From positions 1 to 20,366 of the forward strand of contig JAYMSP010003280.1 of NCBI GenBank assembly GCA_036897095.1: 20,366 bases of DNA. The letters are read 5' to 3'. The position numbers and the translations under genes are program-made. The notes under the pieces were generated by a model. That model was not told where the DNA came from and searched no databases. It worked only from the letters and a program-made list of their open reading frames with translations. The DNA is from Plantago elongata (Eukaryota > Streptophyta > Magnoliopsida > Lamiales > Plantaginaceae). Positions 8,380-19,283 of this stretch are shown piece by piece (position 1 is the stretch's first letter; each line of letters opens with the position of its first letter).

Positions 8380-9829
8380 GAGAACATACCTTATTATGCT
8401 TATCTTCTTTTAGGTGGCATCACTATAGGTTCAAAATTTGTCAACCCACATTATTGGTTGTAAATATGTACGTGGCATCTTATCGCGAAAATTAAAGTAT
8501 AAAGTGAAAATAACAGGTTATAAAATTAATATATAGTGTATGATTATAAATATATATGTGAATGTATTTTACACTGAGATAATTAAAACATTATATGTAA
8601 CAGTAACACGTAAGGAGTATTAAATTAGTGTTGATGTAACTCATAAGGACAAGTGTGTTAATATCATCATATGGTTGAAAAATGAGTAATAATTGAACAC
8701 ATGACATATCCAAAACTATAAGAATCGAATTTGTGATTATGCCTTCTGAATTTTGGGTAAAACATGTCATGAACTATAGTCTAAGCTCTTTAATTTAAGT
8801 GCAATATGTATATGTCAATATGTGCATGTTTACTTGATCATATCAAACTTGGAATTAAGATCCCATAACATCTAGTTGACTATGGATCTAGATACCTTAT
8901 TATGTCTTCACTAAAGGACATGATTTAAGGTAGTGGTCGGTTGACTTATGGTATGAGCTGTTGGGCTTCCTATAAAACTAATTAGTAGCTTTAATTTAAT
9001 CTGAAAGTACCAAATCACAAATATTAGCAAAAGAAGAGCTCTGATTGGCCAATAATAAAGTGGTCGTTTAATATTTGATGAAGCACTGGATGCTGGCCAT
9101 CTGGACAGGCATGCATGATCTGTAGGATTTTTTTATTTTTATTTTTTTGGGATGTCAAAGCATCGGTTCCCATTTGAGAAAGTGAAAGGCCAGCATGAAA
9201 TGATCACAACTTTTTTTATTTTTGGCAGGTCAAACCCAGTAAATTTAAATGCTAACCTCGCATTTTGTCGTAAGGTTTTTCCTCAAAGGTGAAGATTTTA
9301 CTATAATGTTTAATTTCATTAACAATTTAATACGATAATTAGAGTGTTCTTCTCTAAAATTATCTTAGTACGAGAAAGTACAATCAGTAAGCAATAATTA
9401 CTCTTAAATTTTTTATTTTCCATATTTTATTCTTCATTTCTTTGGTTTTGCTCTAAAGTGAAATTCTCTTTTGTGGAATCATAAATTATGGTTAAAAACT
9501 CTGAAAATTTGAGAGTGACATCCATGATGTGCTATGTGTAGGTAATGAAATACCAGTGACGTGGATATATATAACATATGAGTCAATTAGTGTCATCTTT
9601 CAATCATACGCCATGAATAGTGCTTTATGCAAATGCAAACATACACCACTATACTTTCCATTGGTCAACTTGTCCACACAGTACGTGATTATTAGTAAAT
9701 TATTTGTGATTATCTAGAGCGGGGAGAAGCGGAAAAATTGTTATGTGTCCAGTTTCAAACATAATTGATACGTATATTTATAGTCCCACTTTCAAACTAA
9801 TGCGCGAAGTAAGAAGACTTGAGCATATT
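8380..9829. other. Intergenic DNA with no supported gene
   Basis: Both strands are interrupted by frequent stops and no family motif is visible. The stretch near 8935-9000, with TTGACTTATGGTATGAGCTGTTGGGCTTCC-like words, resembles dispersed plant repeat sequence, but no element ends can be drawn. CCAAT-like and T-rich tracts (9128-9150) are present and unremarkable. Confidence 0.5.
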
Positions 9830-10400
9830 TGGGACGATAGCTATCATAAAGAATGAGGCCGATACTCGGATGAGGCCGCCACCCACCTGGATGGACCGTC
9901 CGTCTAAAGGCCATTACCTAGAGATGAGAGACCGAGCCCTAGCCACCAAAATGGGCCGCCACCTAGTCTACTCTCACTTCTCCCTATGACTTCGAGTCCA
10001 CCACCTCTAAAGAGGACCGCTACCAACTAAGATTGGGCCGACCTCTCCACGGCATTCAAATAGTAATTAAAAACTTAAGAAGCTATGTACCCCCTCCTAG
10101 CTAGGCGCCATCTCTGGCAAAAACCGTACTATAGAACGTGAGCCAAACGCACCACCAACCTCTGGGACACGTGTTATCATCTCACGTAGCCGACTGATAT
10201 CTTGTGTGTCAAATGTGTGTGCCCCCAAGACCTTGTACTATTAAGAGGAGAGTATTTACTCCTCAGGTAAGCAACTACTTTAAATATTCCACTCTCTAAG
10301 TTTATATATCCGAATCCCAACTTGATCAACCCCTAAACACGTTGAGTGACATACCCTTGTAGAGTGACGTACCTACATTCTCCTCCCGCTCACACAACTA
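9830..10400. mobile_element. Possible degenerate LTR (Ty3/Gypsy-like) remnant
   Basis: This patch is markedly richer in G and C than its surroundings, with repeated GGGCCGCCACC and GGCCG words at 9855-10040. Its right end carries words typical of U5 regions of plant Gypsy LTRs: GGAGAGTATTTACTCC, CAGGTAAGCAACTACTTTAA, CACTCTCTAAG, then AGAGTGACGTACC and TTCTCCTCCCGCTCACAC near 10360-10395. No paired LTR, primer-binding site, polypurine tract, target-site duplication or internal coding region is seen. At most it is a worn solo LTR. Boundaries are approximate. Confidence 0.3.
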
Positions 10401-10649
10401 AAAGAACTATAACATATCAAACATCAAACTTAAATGAATTACTTAACTATTAATTCCCTCCGCTCCTACTCGATCTGGGTTTGACCGCATCAAATATATG
10501 GGTATGAATGTTGTACTAGTACCTAAATATGTAATGATTTGGTCTATCTACAACACGATTTCTCATGAAAATGCTAGATCTACATTCAATATTTATCAGT
10601 TATCACCAATAAAATGATAATAGTATTTTATTATGATGCTGTCATCATG

Positions 10650-10658
10650 TATAAATAG
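10650..10658 (+). promoter_or_regulatory. Candidate TATA box of the organ-specific gene
   Basis: TATAAATAG lies 71 bases upstream of the chosen ATG at 10721. That spacing would give a transcript leader of about 40 bases. The match to the plant consensus is strong and it is the best candidate in the upstream 200 bases. Confidence 0.55.
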
Positions 10659-10720
10659 CAAGTCAGATGTTGCAAAAGTTGACAAACTGGAAAGTACATT
10701 CAACAATGTTGAGCTACAAC

Positions 10721-11117
10721 ATGAAGATGAGAGCTTTTGCAACTTTCTTCGTTCTCTATCTTGTCTCTGTAATACTCTTGATTCCATGTTACTCTTCACA
10801 AAATTCTCCGTACTTTATTTTTTTCTACGCCACTGATCGGGACAAGACTAACATAAAAGTTTTGACGCTTTTTTGTTTTTCTTTTTTCTTCTCAGAGTGC
10901 TTTTGTGGACGGAAGAAAGGATCCTGGAGGCCGATACTGGAAGAGTGTGATGAGCGACGAGCCCATGCCTAAAGCAATCAGTGACCTCTTCGATTCGAAT
11001 TCTGGAGTAAATGCTGATCGATTTTCAAGAGATTTTGAGACGAAGCCGAATGTTATAATATATCATAAGCATGATGATCATGTTCATTCAGAAAAGCCCT
11101 CTGAAATTTACGGTTGA
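10721..11117 (+). CDS. Organ-specific protein (S2/P4-like), small secreted protein
   Basis: Two exons are proposed, 10721-10809 and 10898-11117, with an 88-bp intron (donor CTCC|GTACTT, acceptor after CTTCTCAGAG), giving 102 residues. Residues 1-26 form a signal peptide (MKMR, then a hydrophobic core through VSVILLIP). The mature part has RKDPGGRYWKSVM (36-48), EPMPKAI (51-57), and one FSRDFETKPNVIIYH repeat (72-86). This is the layout of the plant organ-specific protein family, including the signal-peptide/mature split between exons. Family members accumulate in particular organs, but their biochemical function is unknown. Many members carry several copies of the DFEP-type repeat, so this one is short. 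The join is inferred: splicing two bases earlier at the acceptor (after CTCAG) breaks the frame. It is convergent with the BURP gene. A 34-bp duplication sits in its 3' flank. Confidence 0.8.
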
Positions 11118-12179
11118 GTGAACGCAGAGATCATGATCATCAAGACTCAAGAGACAAGAGTGAATATAAGTAAGAAAGTCCAATTGATGTAGCATTAATT
11201 GTGTAAAGACTTGTTAGTTTAGATATGTTAAATTGTGTAAAGACTTGTTAGTTTAGATATGTTACTTCGTTAGATTTTTTTTTTTTTAATGTAATATGCT
11301 TGCTAACTAGCTAGATATCTTTTGTGCTTTCACATAGTTTTATGAAACTTTTTATCATCCTTGCGTTCATCAAATTGTGTAGAAGGAATTTTGTGTTTAT
11401 TGTATTCCATGATCTATTACTCTGTATAAATATATATGCAGGTGTAATGAACTCGAAACTCAAAAGATTTAAAACTAATGTAATAACGAACGGAGTACTG
11501 GTTTAATTATAAGTAAATTATACCTTATTCCGTAGACGTTAGTTTGTGCATAAAATATAATGTTCCAGGGACTGATTGACATGATATTTGAATGAGGATT
11601 TTGGTGATATTGTATTTGAAATGAAGGTATTTGAAGTGTATTTTAGGCCAAATCACTATTTATCGAGTTAAATTGAGGCATTTAAATGCCTGACCAATCA
11701 TCCCAATATACAAAAAGTAGGCATGTGAGAAAGATACTTATGTATAAACAAGTGTGTGGTGAATGGTGATGCAACCAAGTGCCTTGCTGCAAATTTAGCA
11801 CAGATAATAATCCATGTGATGACCTAATTAGTCCTGAGTATGTCATTTTGGTTTTGGGTTTTGTTCTTACATGGACCAATTTATTTTACATGACTTCAGA
11901 TTTCCAATATCGTAGTATAGTTTACCTCGACTTCCATGTTTTGCAGGTTATTGTATAATTTCGGGATATTACCTTGTACACACACACATGTTAGTGTCGA
12001 TTCTAGATTGATTACTTCGGGACTTTCATTTAACCATTTTTTTTCTGTTTTGTATATAGAGCACCTTTCAAACAGGTTGGTTTATTGAACTTCTATAAAG
12101 CATAGCCACATATACAGGAAGTACATTTCATAGCTTGGATACAAATTACCGTGACAAGAAACGTTCATCTAATCTACCC
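11118..12179. other. Convergent intergenic region (3' flanks)
   Basis: This is the interval between the stops of the organ-specific gene (plus) and the BURP gene (minus). It should hold both 3' UTRs. It has a 34-bp tandem duplication at 11197-11264 and a T-rich tract near 11275-11289. No additional gene is supported. Confidence 0.5.
11197..11264 (+). repeat. Exact 34-bp tandem duplication
   Basis: AATTGTGTAAAGACTTGTTA followed by GTTTAGATATGTTA occurs at 11197-11230 and again without a spacer or mismatch at 11231-11264. It lies about 80 bases past the stop of the organ-specific gene, probably in its 3' UTR. Perfect identity implies a recent event. Confidence 0.95.
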
Positions 12180-13101
12180 TTATATAGATGAAACCAAAAC
12201 GAAGTTATCAGATGGGAAGAAATGACACACGGGAGAGGACCCCGGTTCTATCCCGAGCACCTTAAACGATACGTGATTGGGGCCCCATTGTGAGGTATCC
12301 ATGTGACAGAGAGCTATGGCGTCAACCTTATCTCCGTTCTCACCGGACAATGCAACATTGAAGACCTTACTCTCACTCTCCTGATAATGGCAGTAAAACA
12401 CCGTGTAAGGGTAGGGCATAGTGTGACAAGCGACACTTTTCGGGGCAGGAATTTGGGTAATTCCCATCACAGTGTACTTTTGTAGGAAGGTTTTAGAGTT
12501 GGTAAGGTGTGTTGTGGAGAGGACATTGATTTGGGCCTGCGGACCAAGGATTTTATGTGCGAATTCAATCACTGACTGATAGGATGTCGAGCAGGTCTTC
12601 GTCTCGCCCTTGATGGGCTTGGATTCACATTCTTGTAGTGTTTCTCTCATCGCCGTGGCTTGAGGCGAACCGGGAGAGAATGAGAAGCGTTTGAGTAAGT
12701 TCGGGAGGTCTTTGAGCGAGAAAGGAATCGAATTGGCTTGTTCTTTTGATATCATGCGGGATAGCTCTAGTGTCCGCCTCGGGAAGTAAACGGGGATAGG
12801 GTTACCGAGTTTTAGGTCCTCTGGGAGGAAGAAGACGATTACGGAAGGGTCGATGTGCATATGGGATGACCCGTGCGCCTGATGAACTTTTTCGATTTTT
12901 ATGTCTTCGTGCGAATGATGACCAGTTCGGATATCGGTTTTCGCTCCATAAGCTCCCTGCCAAGAACAAAAGTTAGCATCAATAAAGCTTTATGTAAGCT
13001 CATACATGACGTTTTTCAGTTGAAGAACAATATCAGGAGATTATTACCTTAGGAAACAATGCATATAGCAAGAGAGAAGAAAGTACAAGCTTCAACTCCA
13101 T
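12180..13101 (-). CDS. BURP-domain secreted protein (BNM2/USP-like)
   Basis: Two exons on the minus strand: exon 1 13101-13048 (18 codons) and exon 2 12956-12180, with a 91-bp intron (CCTAAG|GTAATA ... TTGGCAG|GGAGCT, phase 0). The product is 276 aa. Residues 1 to about 20 are a signal peptide (MELKLVLSSLLLYALFPK). A short variable segment follows, then the BURP domain from FFLPEDL (60-66) to the C-terminus. The diagnostic CH pairs are at 195-196, 207-208, 235-236 and 262-263, giving spacings of 10, 26 and 25 residues, all canonical. Upstream cysteines at 128 and 140 also fit. There is no repeat region between signal and BURP, which resembles BNM2/USP-type members more than RD22 or polygalacturonase beta-subunit types. 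BURP proteins are cell-wall or storage-vacuole proteins linked to development and stress. The gene looks intact; subgroup is an inference. Confidence 0.93.
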
Positions 13102-13143
13102 TGTACTTGATCTCTTAGTATTTTGCCTCTCTACTTGCCTAGA

Positions 13144-13149
13144 TTTATA
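13144..13149 (-). promoter_or_regulatory. Candidate TATA box of the BURP gene
   Basis: The minus strand reads TATAAA (in AGTTTATAAATCT) 43-48 bases upstream of the ATG at 13101. This would give a short leader of about 15 bases. It is the closest TATA word in the correct orientation. Confidence 0.5.
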
Positions 13150-13159
13150 AACTCCGGCC

Positions 13160-14580
13160 TCACTTTCAAGTTTAAGTATAAATAGACTAATGTGACTTGG
13201 AGAAGAGTGATGAGGTAACATGGTGGACCATTCGTACCTTCTAATTAGAAAATGAAGAATGTATTAGGATTGTTTGGCACAAGATCAACTCTCCATTTAA
13301 ATTTAACTCTTTTATAAAAATATTCAATTTTAATTGGGACAAAAATATTCAAATTCTATTTCAATTAATAAGCTAGTAATTTATAGAAGAGAATAAATAA
13401 AATTGATGTTTTTAAGTATATATTTAATATTCTAATTAATATTAGTAATATTTTATGTGCGAATATTTTATATTAAAAATCTAAGTAATATATAGTATTG
13501 ATATTCATGATAAGATTTATAGTTATTTTTTAATATAAATGTAATATTTATTTATCGTTTCTAATATGACATTGTCTTTAGAGACTTATTCTTATGCATA
13601 ATCTTTTCGATAATTTTAGACTCTATCTTCTTCCAAGCTAACCTCTAAAATCTTATATATTTTGATCCTTCGAACTTAAAATCCTAATTCCATATGCGAA
13701 TGTTGCTGTTTCGATGTTTTTATTTTCTTTCTCATCATGCTTTGTAATAACAGGACATGACTATGGTGGAACATGTGAAGCATGGGGTCTGAATAATCAA
13801 TAATGTGTGTGAAGAACGACGTTCGGCTTATAATATGTATAGAAATAGGAAGGCTTATCATGATTTGATGAACAAACTAGTGGACACAGTGAAAGCAACG
13901 CTTATTTGTGTTGTTTCAACGTTAATCATGTGTTATTGATGTATTGTTGTCCTTGGGAGATAACATCAATGTGAAGCAGGATTGGTTGGAAGGAAAGTGT
14001 GAGATGTAGCAAAAAGTGTTCGTTAATTTACGACATTAGCAACCTCAAAATGTAAAATCTAGGACAACATGTAACGGGTCAAGTGATCTTAAGAGTTAAA
14101 TTTACTATCTAATTAATTAAAATTAAGTGACTAACGTTACTTTGGACTCTTTCCTGATTTTAAATATTCTTGAACTTTGTGGAGCTACATGTTTGATAAA
14201 CTTTACTAGATTTTTGTTCGCCACGTCCATGAATATCTGCCAAGATTTGATGGCTATATAATATCATCCAGTCTTGTATTCTGGTGCAAGTGGATTAAGT
14301 AATTATTGAGTTAAAAAAAAGGATGAATGATATCCCCCAGTTTCATCAATGATGATCCGTCAATTAAGAGTATTATAATAGATTGGTTTGATATGCAATT
14401 TGAATTAGACAAATTCAATTCAAATTGTGTTTTAGTGTGCAAATGCAACTTCAATTTCCTTAAAAACTATTCAGTCACTCTAGCGATGTACAACTCGAGC
14501 ATTGTAATTTTTCTCAGTTAAGAAAAGAGATTGAAAACAGAAAGAAACGGAATGACTATAAACTATCATGTAACTTTGTA
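13160..14580. other. AT-rich intergenic DNA upstream of the BURP gene
   Basis: No gene is supported. A plus-strand frame from 13792 to about 13938 stays open for 48 codons with protein-like composition (ERRSAYNMYRNRKAYHDL), but it has a stop just before it and no recognisable family; it may be a pseudogene scrap. The stretch 13280-13560 is extremely AT-rich and uninformative. Confidence 0.4.
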
Positions 14581-14581
14581 A

Positions 14582-14680
14582 TCAACCAGCCACCTTGAGT
14601 TCTGCAATCAAAGGTTCAATCATCCCCAAATGCTTCAAACCAAGTTCAACAACGAAAATAGCTGCTTCTCTTTCTCTATC
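14582..14680 (-). pseudogene. Short unidentified coding-like stretch
   Basis: A minus-strand frame is open for 32 codons (14680-14585) before a TGA at 14584-14582, bounded upstream by TGA at 14683-14681. It reads like a protein terminus, with words AAIFVVELGLKHLGMIEPLI and AELKVAG. There is no start codon and no clear splice acceptor, so at best it is a remnant of a last exon. It lies in the promoter side of the PERK gene. Family is not recognised; chance is possible. Confidence 0.25.
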
Positions 14681-15046
14681 TCACCTTAGGTGCCATTAGT
14701 CGAAGGTTTCAGTAAAATGTTCCATGGATATACCGTCTACATATTAACCAAGGCACATTTGGTATATGACATAAGTTGTAATCACATGCCACAACTTTTA
14801 ATGGCATTATTTTGAGTCTCAAGTAACGCTGACCAAAAATGAATTTACGTAAGGCTATTAAAATGGATGGTTGAAACTTGAAACATACTATGCTAAATAT
14901 GGAATATTGAAGTATCCTAATCTCTTGCATAGTTTGAGGCGAAAAGTATCAAATACATAATTTTTTGTTGGAACTAGCTATTACTAGGAATCATTTTCTT
15001 TTCTCTTTAGTTCTTCTGTGAATCCTCCCTTGCCCTGCTCCTTCAG

Positions 15047-15229
15047 GTAATCTTTTAAATGTTCTTTCTCAATGGGATGCAAATTGTTCTCTTCTAACTT
15101 TACGTGTATATGATAAACATATCTCTTGGTAATGTGCTTGTAAGTCATTAGTTGATTTTCATGAGTTTCTTTGATGTATGCATGCTAGAAGCTTGATGAA
15201 AGGTTCATGAATATTGAATAGGGATTCAG
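15047..15229 (+). other. Probable 5' UTR intron of the PERK gene
   Basis: A donor CTTCAG|GTAATC at 15046/15047 and an acceptor GGGATTCAG at 15229 would remove 183 bp. The interval contains many ATG triplets, whereas the flanking sequence just before the donor and all of 15230-15348 have none. Splicing would therefore leave a leader whose first ATG is the PERK start at 15349. This is inferred from sequence only. Confidence 0.45.
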
Positions 15230-15348
15230 CCTGGGAGAGCGGCAGGGTCACTGTGTTTGGCATTGCTCGATAAAGAGAATTGTCATCAAATACGCAGTTG
15301 AAGAAAAGGTGTCCAGTGCAATTAGGGGAAGGAAATTGGATACTAAAA

Positions 15349-18279
15349 ATGTCTTCTCCACCTGAAGAATCGCCACCATCACCGCCTTCATCAACATCTT
15401 CGCCACCATCACCGCCTTCATCATCATCTTCGCCACCACCACCATCTTCATCGCCTCCACCACCTCAGAATTCAAACAACCAGTCTCCACTACCCTCGAA
15501 CAACAACAGCAACAACAATAACAATAACAATGGCAACAACAATGGAAATAACAACAATAACAATGGCAACAACAATGGAAATAACAACAATAACAACGGC
15601 AACAACAATGGCAACACCAACGATAACAACAACAATAGCTCCCAACCTCCACCTCCTCCACCGCCTCCTCCTCCACCACCATCACCACCGGGTCGTGGGC
15701 CAAGACACAATCCACCTCCACCTCCACATTCATTGCGTGGTGCACCATCCAATGACAATTCGTCACCAAATAGAGATGCCATTGTAGCCGGAGCTTCTGC
15801 TGCTGGGGGGTTATTACTCTTAATCATGGTCGTCTTCTTGATCTCATGTGCTAAACGAAAGAAGCGTAGACCGCATGATCATATGAAATACTATAGGGAC
15901 AATTCTCATGGTAACAGAAGTAGGTTTTCGATTTCAACCTCTCATTTTCACTTCATACATGAAATTATATAGTAAATTAAAAATCAGAGCATCAACTCAT
16001 TTAATATTCCATACTTGTAAGTAGGTGTGAGATCGAGTTTATTAGATGTTAGAGGTGTAGTCACCAGTACACATTCTTACATATCATGTGTATGTGTGGG
16101 AACACTCGTAACATCTAATTTATTTTGTAAAATCCATCTGTTTAAATTGATTGTCTAAGAGTCATGTGTTGTTCTTTTCGCCAATTAGGTAGCGACTACT
16201 ATAATAGCGGTCCCGGTGCCGCTTGGCCAAACAATGGATACATGTCATCAGATCAAGCCTACAGAAAGTCGAATGTCCCCGGCAGTGCACATGTGAGCTC
16301 AGAACTTAATTGGCCTGTTGGACCACCTCCGCCCCCTCCTATGATGACAAGTAGCGAGTTAAGGTCTGCGGGGTTTTCAGGATCATACCAAGCATCAGTA
16401 GCGCCAACTCCTATGGTGGTAAGCAACGAATACAAACCTGACGGTTATTCTGGACCACACCAAGGTGGCGGTATGGCACCACCTCTACAATCATCCATGA
16501 ACTTAGGGTTCAACCAGAGCTCTTTCACATATAATGATTTGGCGGTTGCAACCAATGGATTTGCACAATCAAACCTGTTAGGGGAAGGAGGATTTGGTTA
16601 CGTTCATAAAGGAGTTTTGCCAAATGGAAAAGAAATTGCCGTGAAAAGCTTGAAAGCAAATAGTGGGCAGGGAGAGCGAGAGTTCCAAGCCGAGGTTGAT
16701 ATCATTAGTCGCGTTCATCATCGCCATCTAGTATCTTTGGTTGGATATTGCATTGCAGGATCACAAAGAATGTTGGTGTATGAATTCGTTCAAAATGGAA
16801 CTCTTGAATTTCATCTTCACGGTAAGTCACATATTGATGTGTTATTTTGATCCTTCATCATTTCCATGGTTATTGTTACACTCCCTACAATATATTAGTA
16901 AATTTAATCATACGTGAAGGTTTTGGTCGTCCAACTATGAATTGGCCTACAAGGCTGAAAATTGCTCTAGGATCGGCCAAAGGATTCGCATATCTTCATG
17001 AAGATTGTGAGTGTTTATTCTATAGATTTGCACATCATGTTCATTCTATAATTATTTTTATCGACAACTTTACTGTTATACTGTTCAATATTAATTATAT
17101 GCTATATGTAGGTCATCCTCGAATTATTCATAGAGATATAAAAGCGGCAAACATCTTGATAGACTGTGATTTTGAAGCAAAGGTAAGGTAGTATTGTAAA
17201 ACAAGTTATTCATGGCTACGTGCCAAGTCCAAGCTCACAATATTTTGATATGATATATGCTAATAGATGCCTATATTAATCCAGGTTGCTGATTTTGGCC
17301 TAGCTAAACTTTCTTCAGACACCAATACCCATGTGTCAACTCGTATAATGGGAACGTTCGGGTATGAAATACATTGCATATTACTCCACCTCAACACATG
17401 TATTTGTCTTATGAACGTTCATTCTCGATAATAATAATTATTGTTACTCTCTTATAGGTATGTTGCACCTGAATATGCGTCAAGTGGGAAACTCACCGAG
17501 AAGTCTGATGTTTATTCATATGGTATCATGCTTCTTGAGCTGATAACAGGACGAAGACCGATTGACGTTAATTTGGACGATGACACATTAGTAGACTGGG
17601 TATAAAATTTTAAGCACACATAAACACTTATTGTATAATTGATATCCGTACCCATTACTAATTAACATATATCGACTTGTCGGGTTGGACCGCTCATTTA
17701 AGAGTATACTTTATATGTTATTTACTTATATCATATCTACGTCCTCACATGTTCCATCTGAATATACAGGCTAGGCCTATTATGAGCAATGTTACGGGAA
17801 GGGGGAGTTTTGAAGAGTTGGTGGACCCGAAATTGGAGAATAACTATGACCCTCAAGAGATGCTCCGCATGGTGCATTCTGCAGCGGCATGCATTAGACA
17901 TTCTGCAAGAAGGCGCCCAAAAATGAGCCAGGTTTATTATATCTATTTTTTCAATGTATTCCATTAAAATTGAAGCACAATTACTCATCCTGATTGTTAG
18001 ATGTAGCTAGTTGCTCATTACTCATTTTTTTTTCAAATTCTTATTTACCTTATGTTCCTTGGTTAGATTGTTCGTGCTTTGGAAGGAGATGTATCACTAG
18101 ATGACTTAACTGAGGGCGTCAAGTCTGGACAAAGTGCACTGTTTGGATCGGGCAGTAGTTCTGATTACACCGCATCATATGGTGGGACAACTTCTAGCCA
18201 GGAGTTCACTAGTAGTGAGCTTAGGCATTCACATGAAATGCACCACAATACGCGCAGTCACGCTCACATGAGTCCTTAA
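15349..18279 (+). CDS. PERK: PERK-type proline-rich, extensin-like receptor kinase
   Basis: Eight exons: 15349-15910, 16189-16821, 16920-17006, 17112-17182, 17285-17361, 17458-17599, 17770-17931 and 18067-18279. All introns are GT-AG (96-278 bp except intron 6 at 170 and intron 7 at 135). Together they encode 648 aa, within the usual PERK range. The ectodomain (1-142) has Ser-Pro clusters, an Asn/Gly repeat and a Pro run. One transmembrane helix spans about 145-167, followed by basic KRKKRR. The kinase begins near SFTYNDL (299-305). It has glycine loop GEGGFGYV (319-326), Lys340, Glu356, HRDIKAAN (434-441, Asp436), DFG (454-456) and APE (480-482), so it is a complete RD kinase. No cleavable signal peptide is evident, as in other PERKs. 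PERKs sit at the plasma membrane, contact cell-wall pectin or extensin, and signal in growth and ABA or wound responses. Closest relatives appear to be Arabidopsis PERK4-7; the exact orthologue is unresolved. Confidence 0.95.
15517..15615 (+). repeat. In-frame 33-bp minisatellite coding Asn/Gly repeats
   Basis: Three tandem 33-bp units (15517-15549, 15550-15582, 15583-15615) encode an 11-residue N/G motif (pattern NNNNNGNNNGN) in the PERK ectodomain. The units differ at only a few positions (AAC/AAT, GGA/GGC). The length is a multiple of three, so copy-number changes would keep the frame. The tract joins the Ser-Pro and poly-Pro parts of the ectodomain. Confidence 0.9.
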
Positions 18280-18280
18280 T

Positions 18281-19283
18281 AGTGGATGGTTAAGAATAGG
18301 AATTACTTGCACCGTGCCTAAGTGTATGATATGCACTACGCGGATTTTTTTACTTCGCCATATGTATATTTCATACGACTAGAGACACATGACGTTGAAG
18401 ATATATAGGTGGTCTTGATATGATACTTTTGCCATTTGTATTTGTACTGGATGATGCAAACTTTTGACAACATATTTGATTTGAGTTCATTTTTCATGAA
18501 TGCAATGATTTTATTCGTATTAATTAATACACAATAATGTAACATTTATATTTATCGTAATATTATGAATATATATTTCTATACATCCTACGTCATGCTT
18601 CATTAATTCCACCAACACACATTCATAAAATCCTACAAAATATAGTGTAATAAGTGAACTTTGTAAATATAAAGAAATACAATGTGTTAAGATTTGGAAT
18701 ATATGTATATTAAAAGGGAAACTGCAACAACTTCAATTATCAGCTTCATCAATAATTGATCGAGATTCAATCACTCCAACCGTGCTTACAACCCCTTGGG
18801 GTTATCCTGCACTTGGAAGAAGAAGTAGAAATAGGAATAAATATAGGGATAATTTAATTGTTCGTCGCCAAACTAAGTAGAAATAGACGAAAAATGAATT
18901 TCTTACTTTGTCTTTCCTGTGGCATGAAGACCTTAATGTACCTACACACGTCTTCTCCCCTCATATTATGTTCACACTTATGTCTCTATGGTACCAGTTG
19001 TTCATCCATACTAAAGTTGATTATAAACAAGAATGGTAACTTTAAGTTTCTTATGACATATGTCAGAAAAAAATGTGTACCTTGTTGGTATGTGTCACAT
19101 GCTCAGTCCTTTCATGTAATTTTGAACTTCGGGAGTCACATTAATAATTTTTTGTAATTAAATAGATAGGTGTTTTAAAAGGGTGTCGAATCATCGATCT
19201 TCTTTATAGAATGATAATATTCTACGGACATAGGTTCGAAATGGGCTGATTTTAACTTCAGGACCATTGGACTCACAGAAGGC
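18281..19283. other. PERK 3' flank and intergenic DNA
   Basis: The first 200-300 bases probably hold the PERK 3' UTR (AATAAT-type words near 18530). Apart from the orphan frame at 18629-18880, no gene is supported before the LTR at 19284. Confidence 0.45.
18629..18880 (+). pseudogene. Unidentified 83-codon open frame without a start codon
   Basis: The plus frame is open from just after a TAA (18626-18628) to TAG at 18878-18880, with no in-frame ATG. Its second half is clearly protein-like: [20 protein letters not shown], then [18 protein letters not shown], ending RRQTK. The Pro/Trp/Gly segment followed by a basic Arg/Asn-rich tail suggests a nucleic-acid-binding terminus, such as a retroelement or pararetrovirus-like scrap, or an orphan exon. 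I cannot name the family. It lies 350 bp past the PERK stop. Confidence 0.35.

Noticed and set aside
9088-9198. Possible microRNA-like hairpin from ATGCTGGCC (9090-9098) and GGCCAGCAT (9188-9196)
   Set aside because: Only nine bases pair and the flanks do not extend the stem, which is too short for a plant microRNA precursor.
10450-11500. Stowaway-like words (TCCCTCCGCTCC near 10455 and ACGGAGTAC near 11490)
   Set aside because: They are about 1 kb apart, flank a live gene, show imperfect termini and no TA-bounded pair.
15280-15348. N-terminal extension of the PERK frame starting at a TTG
   Set aside because: Plant nuclear genes use ATG; the first ATG in the predicted leader is 15349 and gives a family-like N-terminus.
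15248-15827. Long minus-strand open frames across PERK exon 1, rich in Cys/Tyr or Leu/Gly
   Set aside because: They are antisense shadows of the repetitive Asn/Pro/Ser coding sequence; the sense strand has a full PERK protein with correct splice sites.
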